64,000 nucleotides of DNA from Desulfomarina profundi (GCF_019703855.1 NZ_AP024086.1:3554501-3618500), one strand, 5' to 3'. Shown: positions 29,569 to 40,242, numbered from the stretch's first letter. Notes: a model not told the origin generated them from the letters alone. Translations and numbers: made by a program.

Positions 29569-30785
29569 TTTCCTTTTTCAACCGCGCAAGTATTTTTTCG
29601 GTCATTGCAACCTGCTTCTTCATTCCTTTTTCAACAGCCTTTACCGCCCTTTTTTCCACCATGGCTGTGCTCTTCTGGTTCCTGTCCGGCAGATTTCTGA
29701 ATTTCCCGAAGATACTGAAAAACTATCCAACAGCACTGGTGTCCCTTCTTCTTTTTTTCCTCTTTATCATAGGGTTGCTCTACTCACCGGCAGAGCTGTC
29801 AGACGCTTTAAGTAATTTAAAAAAATACAGAGAACTTCTTTTCCTGCCCATTGTTATTTCACTCCTTGACGGCAGGCCCGGGGCAAAATCAAATGCAATC
29901 AACAGTTTTATCGCTGGTTGTATCTTCCTGATGCTCGTTTCATTTTTCATGAAATTTGGAATCATCCCGTCGGACAGATACGGTAATTCTCTGGTCTATC
30001 ACATTACCCACTCGTTTTTTATGGCCCTCCTTGCCTTCTGGTCGGCCCATCGCACCGCTGATTCAAAGCAATACAGATATTTCTGGCTCTGTGTCACTCT
30101 TGCAGCTCTGGCCAATATCAGCTATGTGGCTCCAGGCAGAATCGGCATGCTTGTCCTGATCGTACTCGGTCTGCTCTTTTGCACCCAGCGTTTCTCGTTC
30201 AGGATGCAGATAGCTGCTGTTCTCATTCTGTCAGGACTCTGTTCAGCACTCTATTATTCTTCAGACAATATTTCTTCTCGGATAAACAAGGCCATTGCCG
30301 AAGTCCGTGCCTACGAACATGAACACGGATGCTCCCGGACATCCATGGGCATGCGACTCGACTGGTATATTGACTGTGTCACACTGTTTCAGAAAAAGCC
30401 GCTTTTTGGTTATGGAACAGGCGGTTTTGCAGTAGCCCATGACAAACTTATCAAGGGAACCGGTGTCCAGCGAACTGATAATCCCCATAACGAATACCTT
30501 TTTATCGCCGTACAACTCGGAAGCGTCGGGCTCTTTCTCTTTCTGCTCCTTTTCTTTCTTGCCCTGCTGAAATCATCAAAGATGGTCAGACCGGACGGTT
30601 GGCTATTGCAGGGAGTTGTAATCAGTATGGCCACCGGGTGTCTGCTCAATTCATTTCTGTACGACTCCCAGCAGGGACATTTTTTCGCCTTTCTTGCCGC
30701 TGTTCTCCTGGCCAGTTCCCAGCGGCACTCACTGACATTTTTCCGGACAGGTGAAAACTTCAGAACTATTTCAAATAAGTTCTGA
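29565..30785 (+). CDS. O-antigen ligase family membrane protein
   Basis: Polytopic membrane protein of 406 residues with 10-12 hydrophobic segments. A large periplasmic loop carries the ligase-family signature: a region with GYGTGGFAVAH and then TDNPHNEYLFIAVQLGSVGL, in which the conserved His-Asn-Glu is seen. Such proteins either join O-antigen to lipid A-core (WaaL) or polymerise O-antigen (Wzy); the sequence alone does not separate these. The neighbour waaA, convergent and overlapping by 20 bases, supports a role in lipopolysaccharide assembly. Confidence 0.8.
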   Translation: MISFFNRASIFSVIATCFFIPFSTAFTALFSTMAVLFWFLSGRFLNFPKILKNYPTALVSLLLFFLFIIGLLYSPAELSDALSNLKKYRELLFLPIVISLLDGRPGAKSNAINSFIAGCIFLMLVSFFMKFGIIPSDRYGNSLVYHITHSFFMALLAFWSAHRTADSKQYRYFWLCVTLAALANISYVAPGRIGMLVLIVLGLLFCTQRFSFRMQIAAVLILSGLCSALYYSSDNISSRINKAIAEVRAYEHEHGCSRTSMGMRLDWYIDCVTLFQKKPLFGYGTGGFAVAHDKLIKGTGVQRTDNPHNEYLFIAVQLGSVGLFLFLLLFFLALLKSSKMVRPDGWLLQGVVISMATGCLLNSFLYDSQQGHFFAFLAAVLLASSQRHSLTFFRTGENFRTISNKF

Positions 30786-32010
30786 TATATTGACAAGTTA
30801 TCTCAGTTCCACCCTGTTTTTTGGCAATATATCTATTCACTTTTTCTCCAAGAACATTTTTATCCATCGGCTTTTCAAGAGCCTCCACCAGCAGACCGAG
30901 AACTTCCTCCCTGTTGTTTCCTTTTTTTACCAGACCTTCCCGAAAAACCTCCTCACCAACCCAGGAAAAATCATTGAGAAACGGACCGGTCACAGGAACT
31001 ACCCCGTTCATGAAAGCCTCAATAAAATTCTGCCCTCCAATGGGGGCCAGACTACCTCCGACAAAAACCGCATTCGCCCTGCGATACTCATCCGCCAGTT
31101 CTCCAAAAACATCCCTTATAACCACAGAAGCGCTTCCTGAATCCGCTTTTGAAGACTGAAGAATCCAATTGATATTATTCTTCTCAAGCCGTTCCATCCA
31201 ATCCTGCACCCTGTGCATATGGCGGGGAAAAAGATGAACAAGAAGCTCCGGAAATTTCTGCAAAAGCATTTTTACCAGAAAAAGGACATCATCTTCCTCC
31301 TCCCGGGCTATTGAAGCCAGCACCAGGGACATGTCTTTTTTTTCATCATGTTCATCCCAATAACGATAAGTTTCAATACGATCAAATTTAAGGTTAGGTA
31401 TATACTGTGCCTGCCGGGAAGAAAGACCAAAAAGATCGGCAAAACGTATCCTGTCATTTTCCGAAATCGCCAGAACTGCCATTGGCTTGAGTCTTTTCCA
31501 GATAAAACCGATCTTCCCGTACCTCCTGGAACTTTTTTCAGTCATACGACCGTTGACAATGATATAATTCTTTCCTGCACGTTTCATTTCAGCCAGAAGT
31601 CCGGGCCATATCTCCAACTCAATCAGGACAAGCAGTTTTGGATCTGCAATTTTTACAGCTTTGCGAACCAGCGGAGGGCTGTCAAAAACCATATAGGCAA
31701 CAGTAACCCTGTGGCATTGATCACCTGCCACTTTCTCCAGTATTTCCTTACCTTGCAAGGTATTAGTGGTAATAAGAATATCCAATTCCTGCGTATCATC
31801 CAGTCCGGCAACGATCTGGCCCGCCAGGTAGGCTTCTCCTGCAGAAGCTGCATGAATCCAGAGATCCACCCGGGAAAAAAGGACTTCCTTCAGGGTGCGC
31901 TCTGCACATCCCTCTTTTAACCTGTGCGAACGAATGAGAAAGGGAAGGACACAAATCCACAGAAAATGATACAGCCGGAACACCAGGTGAAATAAAAATG
32001 TTTCTCTCAT
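30766..32010 (-). CDS. waaA: 3-deoxy-D-manno-octulosonic acid transferase
   Basis: Inner-membrane-associated glycosyltransferase that adds Kdo to lipid A precursors. The 414-residue protein has an N-terminal membrane anchor (about 5-25), the motif WIHAASAGEAYLA with the catalytic glutamate of the family, ELEIWPGLLAEMKRAG, and a C-terminal nucleotide-sugar site AVFVGGSLAPIGGQNFIEAF. Length and motif order match WaaA. It stands alone on the minus strand, and its 3' end overlaps the O-antigen ligase gene. Confidence 0.93.
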   Translation of the reverse strand: MRETFLFHLVFRLYHFLWICVLPFLIRSHRLKEGCAERTLKEVLFSRVDLWIHAASAGEAYLAGQIVAGLDDTQELDILITTNTLQGKEILEKVAGDQCHRVTVAYMVFDSPPLVRKAVKIADPKLLVLIELEIWPGLLAEMKRAGKNYIIVNGRMTEKSSRRYGKIGFIWKRLKPMAVLAISENDRIRFADLFGLSSRQAQYIPNLKFDRIETYRYWDEHDEKKDMSLVLASIAREEEDDVLFLVKMLLQKFPELLVHLFPRHMHRVQDWMERLEKNNINWILQSSKADSGSASVVIRDVFGELADEYRRANAVFVGGSLAPIGGQNFIEAFMNGVVPVTGPFLNDFSWVGEEVFREGLVKKGNNREEVLGLLVEALEKPMDKNVLGEKVNRYIAKKQGGTEITCQYIRTYLK

Positions 32011-32049
32011 ATAATCCGAATATTTTTATTTTTCAGCGTGGCCTGTAAC

Positions 32050-32216
32050 CCGCAAGAACTGACTTTTGATGAATATTGTGTAAATTTTTCTCAATCACTG
32101 ATAGTTGGTGTCTGTCCAGAAATGAGATTTTATGTTCGAGTTCAAGGAGCATAGAAAAATAGTTTGTATTCTACAGATTTTCCCAAAATTGACACAATGT
32201 TCATGAGAAATGCGGA
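32050..32216. repeat. Family B palindrome, copy 2, interrupted by a family A segment
   Basis: The arms GAATATTGTGTAAATTTTT (32071-32089) and CAAAATTGACACAATGTTC (32184-32202) match the element at 25714-25798, as do the inner words CACTGATAGT and TTTGTATTCTA. Between those words this copy carries about 54 extra bases from 32107 that begin GTGTCTGTCCAGAAATGAGA. Those bases match the repeat at 53519. The whole gap 32011-32340 contains only these repeats. Confidence 0.65.
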
Positions 32217-32340
32217 AACAGGCACATTTCTGAAAATCCGAATATAACCTGCCTTCATCAGAAAAACAGTGAAATAATGGCCTTTCTTCCTTGAGATGCA
32301 GCGAACAATAAAGCAGTAAGAGTTCACTGGGCAAGGTATG

Positions 32341-32772
32341 CTATATTATATTAACAACCATCTTTCTCACACCAACCCGCTGTCCCTTGATATTCTGAAC
32401 CACAAACCGTCCCCCACCAAGCAGTCTCTGGTTCCAGCTGCAACGAAGACGGATCTGATCTCCTACTGAAACTACTTTGGTTCTGGCTGCCCCGACCGCC
32501 ATCTCAAAGCCGATTCCCCGCGGGGAAATGTCGTAAAGATTTATATCCAGTTCCCTACCGGAATTTGTAACAAGAACAGCCTTTCCAGTCTGGAGCTCCC
32601 GTAGAAGAGCTCGCCGGTTAAACACACACCTGGTAACCTCTCCGCATCGATGGCATCGGATGTTTCTTCTTCGCAAACTGGGGGGAACAGTGATATTTTT
32701 CTTTGTTCCACAACCGGGACAACGGAACTGAAGTCTGTTGTTTATAACTCGAAAGGTCCTTGTTTTTCCCAT
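32341..32772 (-). CDS. Zinc-ribbon and PilZ domain protein
   Basis: Cytoplasmic protein of about 143 residues. The N-terminal part has two CxxC pairs (CPGCGTKK and CHRCGE), which suggests a zinc ribbon. The C-terminal part is a PilZ domain with RRALLREL and the motif NLYDISPRGIGFEM, which matches the D/NxSxxG signature of cyclic di-GMP binding. The ATG at 32772 has GGTGGA upstream. A GGDEF protein lies at the window end and a second PilZ gene at 35.9 kb. The output process is unknown. Confidence 0.8.
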   Translation of the reverse strand: MGKTRTFRVINNRLQFRCPGCGTKKNITVPPSLRRRNIRCHRCGEVTRCVFNRRALLRELQTGKAVLVTNSGRELDINLYDISPRGIGFEMAVGAARTKVVSVGDQIRLRCSWNQRLLGGGRFVVQNIKGQRVGVRKMVVNII

Positions 32773-33242
32773 TTTTTCCACCAAGTAACCAGTGTCGCGT
32801 CAACGCTGCTCTGACGCATACGACTTGTCCTTTTTCGCGCCTGCTTCGCTACAACTTAAGCACATAACACAACTATGCGCCTCAAGCCGTGGTTTACGGC
32901 CACAAAAAATCACGGTGCAATAGTGCACCATTTCATCGTTAACAAGCACTAACTAAACTGTTATTCCTGTTGAATTTCCTGTCATATTAATATATCCCGA
33001 AAAACAATACAATACAGTGACACATTGATAATTATTTAATATTACATAAAGAAAACCAGATCCAAACAATTTTACAAGGCAAATAATCCCCCTGAGTACG
33101 CACGAAACTCTGTCACACTCGTACTTCCTCCTGTCAATTTGAATTTTTAAAATTTTTTGACCATAGGCCAGCCTGGCAAAACAGGTACATCTCCAGGCTC
33201 ACTGAGTTCACTGGTAATCAGCAATAACTTATTCTACTCTCT
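32773..33242. other. Intergenic region with a family C repeat
   Basis: No gene is seen here. The region holds small stems (GTGCAATAGTGCAC near 32919; GCCGTGGTTTACGGC near 32886) and an AT-rich stretch. A second copy of the short family C repeat lies at 33165-33222 (ATCTCCAGGCTCACTGAGTT). No convincing promoter was found. Confidence 0.5.
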
Positions 33243-34276
33243 TCATTTTTCATTCAGAGTAATAATCCGACCTGCACGCAAAACCGTGACACTCAATTTT
33301 TTTCCTGCTTGACTTAAACCATATGTATAATCACCCAGTTTTTTAAAAAAATCGGGTTCATCATTCACAGTCATTTCTCCAATTTTCAGAATAATATCCC
33401 CTCCCACGCTGAACTCTTCCCCTTCTATGGTCATTTTCAGGCTACTGGGATGCAAGCCAATCTTACCACCCCAGGATACCCCGGAAACCCTCTTCACCAA
33501 CAATCCAAACTCCTGGGGAACATTGAGAACACGAGCCAGACGCCCCTGAACAATTGTTCCTTCAATTCCGGACCAGGTCTGGGCCCGGTCAAGCAGATCC
33601 AGACATTGATTACTGGTAACAGCGAACGCCAGCCCCTGGAAACCTCCCGATACCGTACTGATATGGCTGGCAATACCTATAACTTCCCCATCCATGTTGA
33701 ACAGAGGTCCCCGGAATTTCCCGGATTCATGGCGGCATCAGTCTGAAAGACCTCCATGCTACCGGCCCCAAGCATAGCTCCCGTCTGTAAACGAGAACTG
33801 ATATAACCTACACTCAGGGAATGACTGAAGCCAAGGGGTGAGCCAACCACAAAAACCTTATCACCAATACGAACTTTATCAGAATCGGCCAGTATCACGG
33901 GTCTGGGCAATTTAATCTCCTCTGTAAGACGAAGAACGGCTACATCTCCCCAGCTCACTGACACCACAACTTCGGCAGAAGAACTCTGACCATCAGGAAA
34001 GGTTACTCTGATTTTTTCCGCTGTCTGAATGACATGGGAGGCTGTCAGAATAGTACCCTTGTCATCAATAAGTACCCCTGAACCACTATCTCCGCTGGCA
34101 ACTTTCTGGTCTTCATCGGCAGACACCGCCACCTCGTCCATGGAAATCGCCACGATATCAACCACAGCGGGATTCACCATCTGATAAAGATCCGGCAGGT
34201 TTGCGGCCAGCAGAAAATCAGGCAACTGGATTCCAAAAAAAACCAGGGAAAGCAATAGAATGTGTAATCGTATCAT
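33243..34276 (-). CDS. HtrA/DegP-like trypsin protease with PDZ domain (frameshifted in this sequence)
   Basis: Exported serine protease of the S1C type, about 344 residues after repair. A signal peptide or anchor occupies residues 2-22. The catalytic triad is His in TASHVIQT, Asp in DVAVLRL and Ser in NPGNSGG. A single C-terminal PDZ domain contains GDIILKIGEMTVNDEPDFF. The frame breaks right at the catalytic serine; one extra G in the run at about 33706-33709 turns GNSGDLCS into GNSGGPLFNMDGEVIG. GGAG lies 9 bases before the ATG. It follows the subtilase gene on the same strand, and both are probably envelope proteases. Confidence 0.88.
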
Positions 34277-34526
34277 TTCCAACTCCAATTGATAGTGATG
34301 ATATGGAAGCATCCATCAATTTACTCAGGCCATGCTGGTAAATGAGAATGCAGCCAAAAACCAATAATCGGCAATTAAATCAGAAGCGCAAAACATCAAA
34401 GACACGGACGCCAAAATAAACTCTAACTAACTGAAAATAAATCATATCCTGCAGAGAAACAAAGAATCCGAAATTTCAATCCTGAAGAACGAGACAATGC
34501 CTGATTCAGGTTGTATTGGCAGTATT

Positions 34527-35681
34527 TTACTTTTCCAGCCCTACCAGACAGAGAACCAGACTGGTTTTGTCCCGACATGAAGCAACAGTTTTCGGATCGG
34601 GGTGAAGGATGGCAAATAATCCGGATGCCTCTGCGGAAGCCATGGAAGTCCCGGTCATAAAGCCAATTTCGCTTCCCGGCAGAGTTGCCAGAACGTAATG
34701 AGACGGCAGGATGAGATCTGCCAGAGATGCTACCCGACTGTTGGGCACCAGGCTACCATCCTCCAGTTCTCCGGCCACACTGATGACACGGGGATGAGAG
34801 GCAGGAAAACTGAGTGCGGTCAGTCCGGCATCATTTCCTGCAGGTGCCAGAAAGAGTATATTTCCCACAGCAGGGTCATCGAGGATCGTGGCAACAATAT
34901 GATCTGAAAAACTGGTCCCCAGGCTCATATTGACAATATCTGCTCCCTGGCTTGCTGCCGCGTCAATGGCCTGCACAATGGAGGAGGAAGAACAGCGTGC
35001 CAGGGCTTTGTCCTCATAGAGTTGTTCACAGGCCCGCAAGGCAATCAGTTCACTTTCCGGTGCAATACCGGCTGTTCCACTCCCATTGGACAGTGCTCCG
35101 ATAATTCCTGCAACAGCCGTTCCGTGAATTTCAGGTCGGTACCCTGAATCCTCAACATAATTGGCATGGGTAACAATGTGAGAGGAAAGATCTTCATGAT
35201 TCACATCCACTCCTGTGTCAATTACGGCAACCCGGACACCTCTGCCGGTAGCATTGGTCTGTATATTCAAAAAATCCAGTACAGTTTCCCTGTTCAGATC
35301 CTCGTCAACAGAACCCAGAGTGAAATAGTAATAATCCGGCTGAACCTGCAACCCTTTGTATTCCTTTCCTATTCGTCGGCTGAGTGCCTCCATATCTCCC
35401 GAGGTGGAAAAAAGAACAATCTCCCTTCCAAACTGCGGCAATTTCTTTCTCCCGACAACTACCAGATGATATTTTCCGGTGAGTTCTTCAAGAAGCGCCT
35501 TGTTATTCCCCTCCCTGCCTTTGCCAACCAACATCAATAACCGACCGGGAACATAAGATTTCTGTTCCTGCCCGAGAGTAGGAACAGTTTCTTCACCCTG
35601 CACAGGAGGTATTATCTGGACAAGATAGAAGATGGTCAAAAGAAACAAAAAAAAATAAAGGGGGCGAATGGTTTTTCCCAT
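34527..35681 (-). CDS. Exported subtilisin-like serine protease (S8)
   Basis: Subtilase of about 384 residues with an N-terminal signal or anchor (PLYFFLFLLTIFYLVQII). An inhibitor-like propeptide lies at about 40-120. The catalytic domain has Asp in VAVIDTGVDVNHED, His in EIHGTAVAGI and Ser in MTGTSMASAEASG. The C-terminus is short and ends soon after the catalytic serine. A TTG start at 35699 is an alternative; neither start has a clear ribosome site. The gap to the next gene (34277-34526) shows no feature. Confidence 0.88.
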   Translation of the reverse strand: MGKTIRPLYFFLFLLTIFYLVQIIPPVQGEETVPTLGQEQKSYVPGRLLMLVGKGREGNNKALLEELTGKYHLVVVGRKKLPQFGREIVLFSTSGDMEALSRRIGKEYKGLQVQPDYYYFTLGSVDEDLNRETVLDFLNIQTNATGRGVRVAVIDTGVDVNHEDLSSHIVTHANYVEDSGYRPEIHGTAVAGIIGALSNGSGTAGIAPESELIALRACEQLYEDKALARCSSSSIVQAIDAAASQGADIVNMSLGTSFSDHIVATILDDPAVGNILFLAPAGNDAGLTALSFPASHPRVISVAGELEDGSLVPNSRVASLADLILPSHYVLATLPGSEIGFMTGTSMASAEASGLFAILHPDPKTVASCRDKTSLVLCLVGLEK

Positions 35682-35848
35682 GATACTTTTCAGGTCCAAT
35701 GGGGATTTTCTCAGTTTACAGTAGGAAAAATTTCAAATATGCACGATAAAGTGATCTTTTGTCATGTTATTTTCATTTTCAATATACTCTTTCTATCCAT
35801 GTAAGCAATGATGATATTTCTGTTGCCTGCACCGGAAAATGACACCTG

Positions 35849-35878
35849 AATCCTGCAATTCACGAAGTGCAGGATTTT
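35849..35878. repeat. Minimal palindrome (family D, solo form)
   Basis: The arms AATCCTGCA and TGCAGGATT flank a short middle. Read on the minus strand it is the left arm AAATCCTGCACTTCG joined directly to a right arm AATTGCAGGATT of the large element at 60926-61171. It lies just after the pilZ stop and could act as a weak terminator. Confidence 0.55.
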
Positions 35879-35883
35879 GACAA

Positions 35884-36318
35884 TCAATCCAACCCGGATA
35901 TCTTTGAAGCAAAAATTCCTTTAATAAAATCCTGATACTCCTCTTCAAGTCCCTCGAAAGACATGCCGGTAATATATTGTTCGCCACATTTACGGGAATA
36001 TTTTACCTTTGTTCTGGAGAGAATTTTCTGTCTGCCAAGGAAAAAACCAACCTTCGCCGGTCTATCTTCTGCAAGTTCAGAATCCAGCCGTATTGCCAGC
36101 CCGAAAGGAGTCAGGTCAACCAGCTTCCCTTTTTCGTCAAAATTGCCTGCTACAACCTTTACGGGAATAGATTTAACGTCGAGTATGGGGTAGAGCTCCA
36201 AATCCTTCATTCTTTTATGTGCCCTTTTGCCCAAAGGGTTTTCCGGTTTATATTCCCAGTCAACCTGCAGTCCGTCAAGAGAAGGAATATCATCCCAAGC
36301 AGTTTTCTTTTCAGCCAT
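35884..36318 (-). CDS. PilZ domain protein
   Basis: Cytoplasmic protein of 144 residues. A PilZ-like signature is visible as RAHKRMKD (RxxxR-like) at about 33 and DLTPFGLAIRL, a D-x-T/S-x-x-G variant, at about 68. It is thus likely to bind cyclic di-GMP, though the Ser to Thr change weakens this. GGGAG lies 6 bases before the chosen ATG at 36318; a start at 36366 would add 16 residues. Its target is unknown. Confidence 0.75.
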   Translation of the reverse strand: MAEKKTAWDDIPSLDGLQVDWEYKPENPLGKRAHKRMKDLELYPILDVKSIPVKVVAGNFDEKGKLVDLTPFGLAIRLDSELAEDRPAKVGFFLGRQKILSRTKVKYSRKCGEQYITGMSFEGLEEEYQDFIKGIFASKISGLD

Positions 36319-36571
36319 AATCACTCCCGAAAAAACAAATTCATTTTTATAACTGTCAAAATACAAAGGTACAGATTATCCTATCAAGGTATTGTCCGAA
36401 ACATTTTTTTTTCTAAAAACCTTAACCTTATAAAAAATCTATTTAGTGCTTTACTCCTGAATTCCTGTCATAAAAACAAGAACCAGGGAAGGTGTTTTAA
36501 AATCAAATATTTAAGTTTATTTCCATGGCACTTATACTCCTTTGTGAGGTGTTAGTCTGAACTGTTCACTC

Positions 36572-36600
36572 TTGACTTGTCGTTTCCGTAAACGTATAGT
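36572..36600 (+). promoter_or_regulatory. Sigma-70-type promoter of the export cassette
   Basis: TTGACT and TATAGT are separated by exactly 17 bases, 52 bases before the tolC-like ATG. The rest of 36319-36652 shows no gene. Confidence 0.7.
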
Positions 36601-36652
36601 CGCAAAAAATTAAATTCTATATTACAATGGTCCTGATCAGAATACATTTATC

Positions 36653-38085
36653 ATGAAAATATCACTACGATATTACGGAATAACAACATTGGCATTTTCG
36701 TTCTTTCTTGTCAATTGCATACATTGTCCACCAGCCGTGTCACAGGATTTTGATTTCAGTAATGCCTGGAGGCAACTGACAAAAAAAAGCAGCATTCTCC
36801 ACGCGGAACAGGCAAATATCGACCAGGCGACTCACAAACAGGACGCCGCTAGAAATCTCTACCTGCCCCAGGTCAATCTGAAGGCAGGGTATCTCTATCT
36901 GGATGATAACATTCAGCTCAGTCCCGATGATATCCTGGACAGTATGCCGGCCGGCTCCACCCTCGAAAGACAGTTTGGTGCTTTGGGGCAAGCCATGGGA
37001 TTTTCCGCAGAAGCCCTGCAACATGGCCTTACCTCCACCATCAGTGATCGTGAAATCAAGAGCAGCAGCCTCAGTCTCCTCTGGCCGATTTACACGGGGG
37101 AAGAATCACGGCAGCCCAGGATATTGCCGATGCTTCCGTTTCCGAAGCCAGAAAACAGCATGAGCTGAAACTGTATGCCCAGTTCCGGGAACTCTGTCGC
37201 CGCTACTTTGGAGTGGTCATGCTCAGCCAGCTCCTCGATACCCGCCTGGAAGTTGAAAACAGCCTGAAGATACACCTGCACCATGCACAACTCATGGTTG
37301 AAAACGGACAGATTGCCCAGGTGGAACAACTCCAGGCAGAAGCATCCCATGACAAGGCAAAGGTGGACCGAAAAAAAGCGGCTTCCAATCTGCGCATTGC
37401 CCAGGCAGCCCTGACCAGTCTGCTTCAGGAGGAATCACTGGTCCAGCCGACCAGTCCCCTGTTCATTAACAGGGATCTTCCCGCTCTCGATACTTTTATA
37501 AAGAAAACCCTGACCGGATATCCGGCACTGTCCATCCTGGAGGCCAGAAAACAAATGGCAAACGACCTTGTCGCCGTGGAAGAAGGGAAATATTATCCGG
37601 AAGTGGCCCTCCTCGGTAATTACAATCTCTACGAAGAGGACAGTCTCGCTGGTAAACTGATGCCCGACTGGTTCATCGGTCTTGCCGTAAAGGTCCCTCT
37701 TCTTGAACGAACCGGACGAGGGGGAAAACGACTGGCGGCAAAAAGCCTCATTAAAAAAGTTGAAGCCCTGCAGAAACAGGCCAGAGAGGATCTGTCCATA
37801 CTTGTGGAAAAAACATACAGACTGACAAAACAGGCTATCACAGAATACGACGGCCTTGCCTCAAGCCTGAAACTCGCCGAAAAAACACTCGAACTGCGTG
37901 AAAAGGCCTTTGACCAAGGACTGGCAACCTCCCTTGACGTGGTTGATGCGCGGCTCTATGTGGCTGGTGTAAAAAACCGACGCTCCCATGCCGCCTATAC
38001 CTATGTAACCCGACTGGCGGAGCTGCTGGCCATAAGTGGAGAGCTTGACCAGTTTCCCGTATATCAACATTCCGTTCAACCCTGA
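36653..38085 (+). CDS. TolC-family outer membrane efflux protein (frameshifted in this sequence)
   Basis: Outer-membrane channel protein of about 477 residues after repair. A signal peptide ends near residue 30 (PPAVSQ). The TolC architecture is seen as two repeats with long coiled helices (NIDQATHKQDAARNLYLPQV; RLEVENSLKIHLHHAQLMVE). The frame stops at 37168 after WPIYTGEES. One extra G in the run at about 37098-37102 gives WPIYTGGRITAAQDIADASV, the normal mid-protein sequence. It is the first gene of a four-gene export unit and lies 11 bases before hlyD. Confidence 0.88.
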
Positions 38086-38096
38086 AGGATTTTACC

Positions 38097-39086
38097 ATGC
38101 GTGTTATCAAGATATTTTTCCTGACTTTAATCGCGGCCGCCACAGCCGGCTGGCTCTGTTACAGCTTCTGGATTGCCTACCAGCCTCCCCCGGTCATTAT
38201 CCAGGGACAGATCGAGGCACAGCAATACAGTATCTCGTCAAAAGTGCCGGGACGTATTGATAAGGTCATGGTGAAAAAAGGTGATCTCATAAAAAAAGGA
38301 CAACTGATCTTTACCCTGTACAGTCCGGAAATAGAGGCAAAACTGACCCAGGCAAAAGCCGGAAAAGAGGCCGCTGACGCCCTGGCGGAAAAAGCGGAAA
38401 AAGGTGCCCGGACCCAGGAAATCGCAGCTGCCCGGGACAAGTGGCAACAGGCAAAAGCCGCCCGAAAACTCCTGGAAAAAACCTACAGACGCATAGAAAA
38501 CCTCTACAGGGGTGGCGTTGTCGCCGAGCAGAAAAGAGATGAAATTGACATGAAACTGCAGGCTGCACGCTATACCGAAAACGCGGCCCGCCAGCTCTAT
38601 GAAATGGCAAAGGAAGGTGCAAGAGAAGAAACCAGAAAGGCGGCAGCCGGCAAGGCCCGCATGGCTGCGGGAGCAGTGGCGGAAGTTGAGGCCTATGTAG
38701 CTGACACCCGGATCAGGAGTCATCATGACGGTGAGGTTGCCCAGATCCTTCTCAGGAGTGGAGAACTGGCTCCCAGGGGATTTCCGGTAGTAACACTTCT
38801 TGACATGGCGGACAGCTGGGCTGTTTTCCATATCCGGGAAGACATCCTCTATAAATTCAGCAAGGGTACAGCATTCAAAGCAAAAATTCCCGCCCTGGGA
38901 ACAAACAGGATATACACCTTCAAAGTGACCCATGTTGCCGTAATGGGCGATTTCGCCACCTGGCGAGCAACCAATACCAGCAAGGGCTTTGATATGCGGA
39001 CTTTTGAAGTTGAAGCCCGTCCCGTTGAACCGATAAACAACCTGCGGGTCGGCATGAGTGTACTCATCAGTGATCTGGTACAATGA
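38097..39086 (+). CDS. HlyD-family periplasmic adaptor protein
   Basis: Membrane fusion protein of 329 residues. One N-terminal transmembrane helix (about 5-28) is followed by a biotinyl-lipoyl-like half (SISSKVPGRIDKVMVKKGDLI). A long coiled hairpin rich in Lys, Ala and Glu spans about 75-200, and a beta-barrel part ends in NLRVGMSVLI. It links inner-membrane permeases to the TolC-like channel. It is closest in kind to the YhiI and YbhG adaptors. Its 3' end overlaps the first permease gene by four bases. Confidence 0.88.
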   Translation: MRVIKIFFLTLIAAATAGWLCYSFWIAYQPPPVIIQGQIEAQQYSISSKVPGRIDKVMVKKGDLIKKGQLIFTLYSPEIEAKLTQAKAGKEAADALAEKAEKGARTQEIAAARDKWQQAKAARKLLEKTYRRIENLYRGGVVAEQKRDEIDMKLQAARYTENAARQLYEMAKEGAREETRKAAAGKARMAAGAVAEVEAYVADTRIRSHHDGEVAQILLRSGELAPRGFPVVTLLDMADSWAVFHIREDILYKFSKGTAFKAKIPALGTNRIYTFKVTHVAVMGDFATWRATNTSKGFDMRTFEVEARPVEPINNLRVGMSVLISDLVQ

Positions 39087-40242
39087 AAATTTTCCAACCT
39101 GAAAAAATTTCCGAATGGCGGCTGCTCCTCACTGATCCCTGGCTCTGCTCCCTGGTGACTTGGCTGTTTCCGACAATTTCTCTGGTAGTCTATGCGATCT
39201 TTTCCCATGGCCTGGCAAGGGATCTGCCCATGGGTATCGTTGATCTGGATCACAGTCGTCTCTCCCGTACCATGGCCCGGTATTATGACGCCAGCCCGAC
39301 CCTGGCCGTAAGGCACGTCTATACCTCGCCCGCAAAAGGTATTGCCGCCATGCGAAGCGGAGAAATCTACGGTCTGATTATCATGCCCCCGAATATGGAG
39401 AAGAATACAATTCGAGGCAACGCTCCCCAGGTTGACGGATACTATAACAGCCAATTTCTGCTAATCGGCAAACTGGTGAAAAGTGCGATGCTCCAGGCAC
39501 ACGCAACTGCAGTGGCCGGGGTAGAGGTCATGAAAAATCTCAGTTCAAACATGGTGGTTATGGGTCAGGCAATGGCGGCAGCCGTTCCGGTTTCCAGCCA
39601 GATGACACCACTTTTCAACAGCAACAACAACTATGCCCAGTTTCTTCTTTCTGCCATTATCCCGGCAATCTGGCAGATTTTTATTGTGGTGACCAGTGTT
39701 CTTACCATCGCAAAGGAATTGCGCAGAGAGGGACTTGCCAACTGGCTTGCCCCCAATCCACTCGCTACCCTGTTCAAAAAACTCGCCCCTGCACACTGCT
39801 CTTCTGGCTGCACGGGATGCTCTTTCTTCTAGCCATGTCCGCTGCAGGCTGGCCCATGCATGGTGATCCCGGTTTTCTTGTCTTCTGCCAGCTCCTCACA
39901 GTTCTCAGTTGCCAGGCAATGGGGGCTCTTATCTTTTTTCTCAGCCGTGATCCGGCCCGCAGCCTTGGACTGGCCGCGGCCTACGCGGCTCCCGGCCTGG
40001 CCTTTATGGGAGTCACCTTTCCGGCCACTGACATGACCCTGCCGGCACGAATCTGGAGAAGTCTGCTGCCGGTCAGTCACTATATCGACATCCAGATCGC
40101 CCAAATCAACTACGGTGCCCCACCTTTCCAGGCACAACCCCAGATAGAGAACCTGTTGCTTTTTATCATCCCGGTGCTGCTGACCGTGATCCTGGCAGTG
40201 AAAACAATGAAAAGTGAACCTGTCACGGAGGCCGGAACATGA
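39083..40242 (+). CDS. ABC-2 type permease, first of two (frameshifted in this sequence)
   Basis: Inner-membrane permease of the YhhJ/YbhR type, about 386 residues after repair. One helix near residue 25 is followed by a large periplasmic domain (IVDLDHSRLSRTMARYYDASP) and then five or six helices. The frame stops at 39832 after LFKKLAPAHCSS. One extra C in the run at about 39785-39788 gives FKKLAPCTLLFWLHGMLFLL. It contains no nucleotide-binding domain. It overlaps both neighbours, so the four genes form one operon. Confidence 0.85.

Noticed and set aside
32095-32334. Open frames of 61-79 codons on the minus strand in 32.1-32.3 kb.
   Set aside because: They lie wholly inside palindromic repeats and have no protein-like features.
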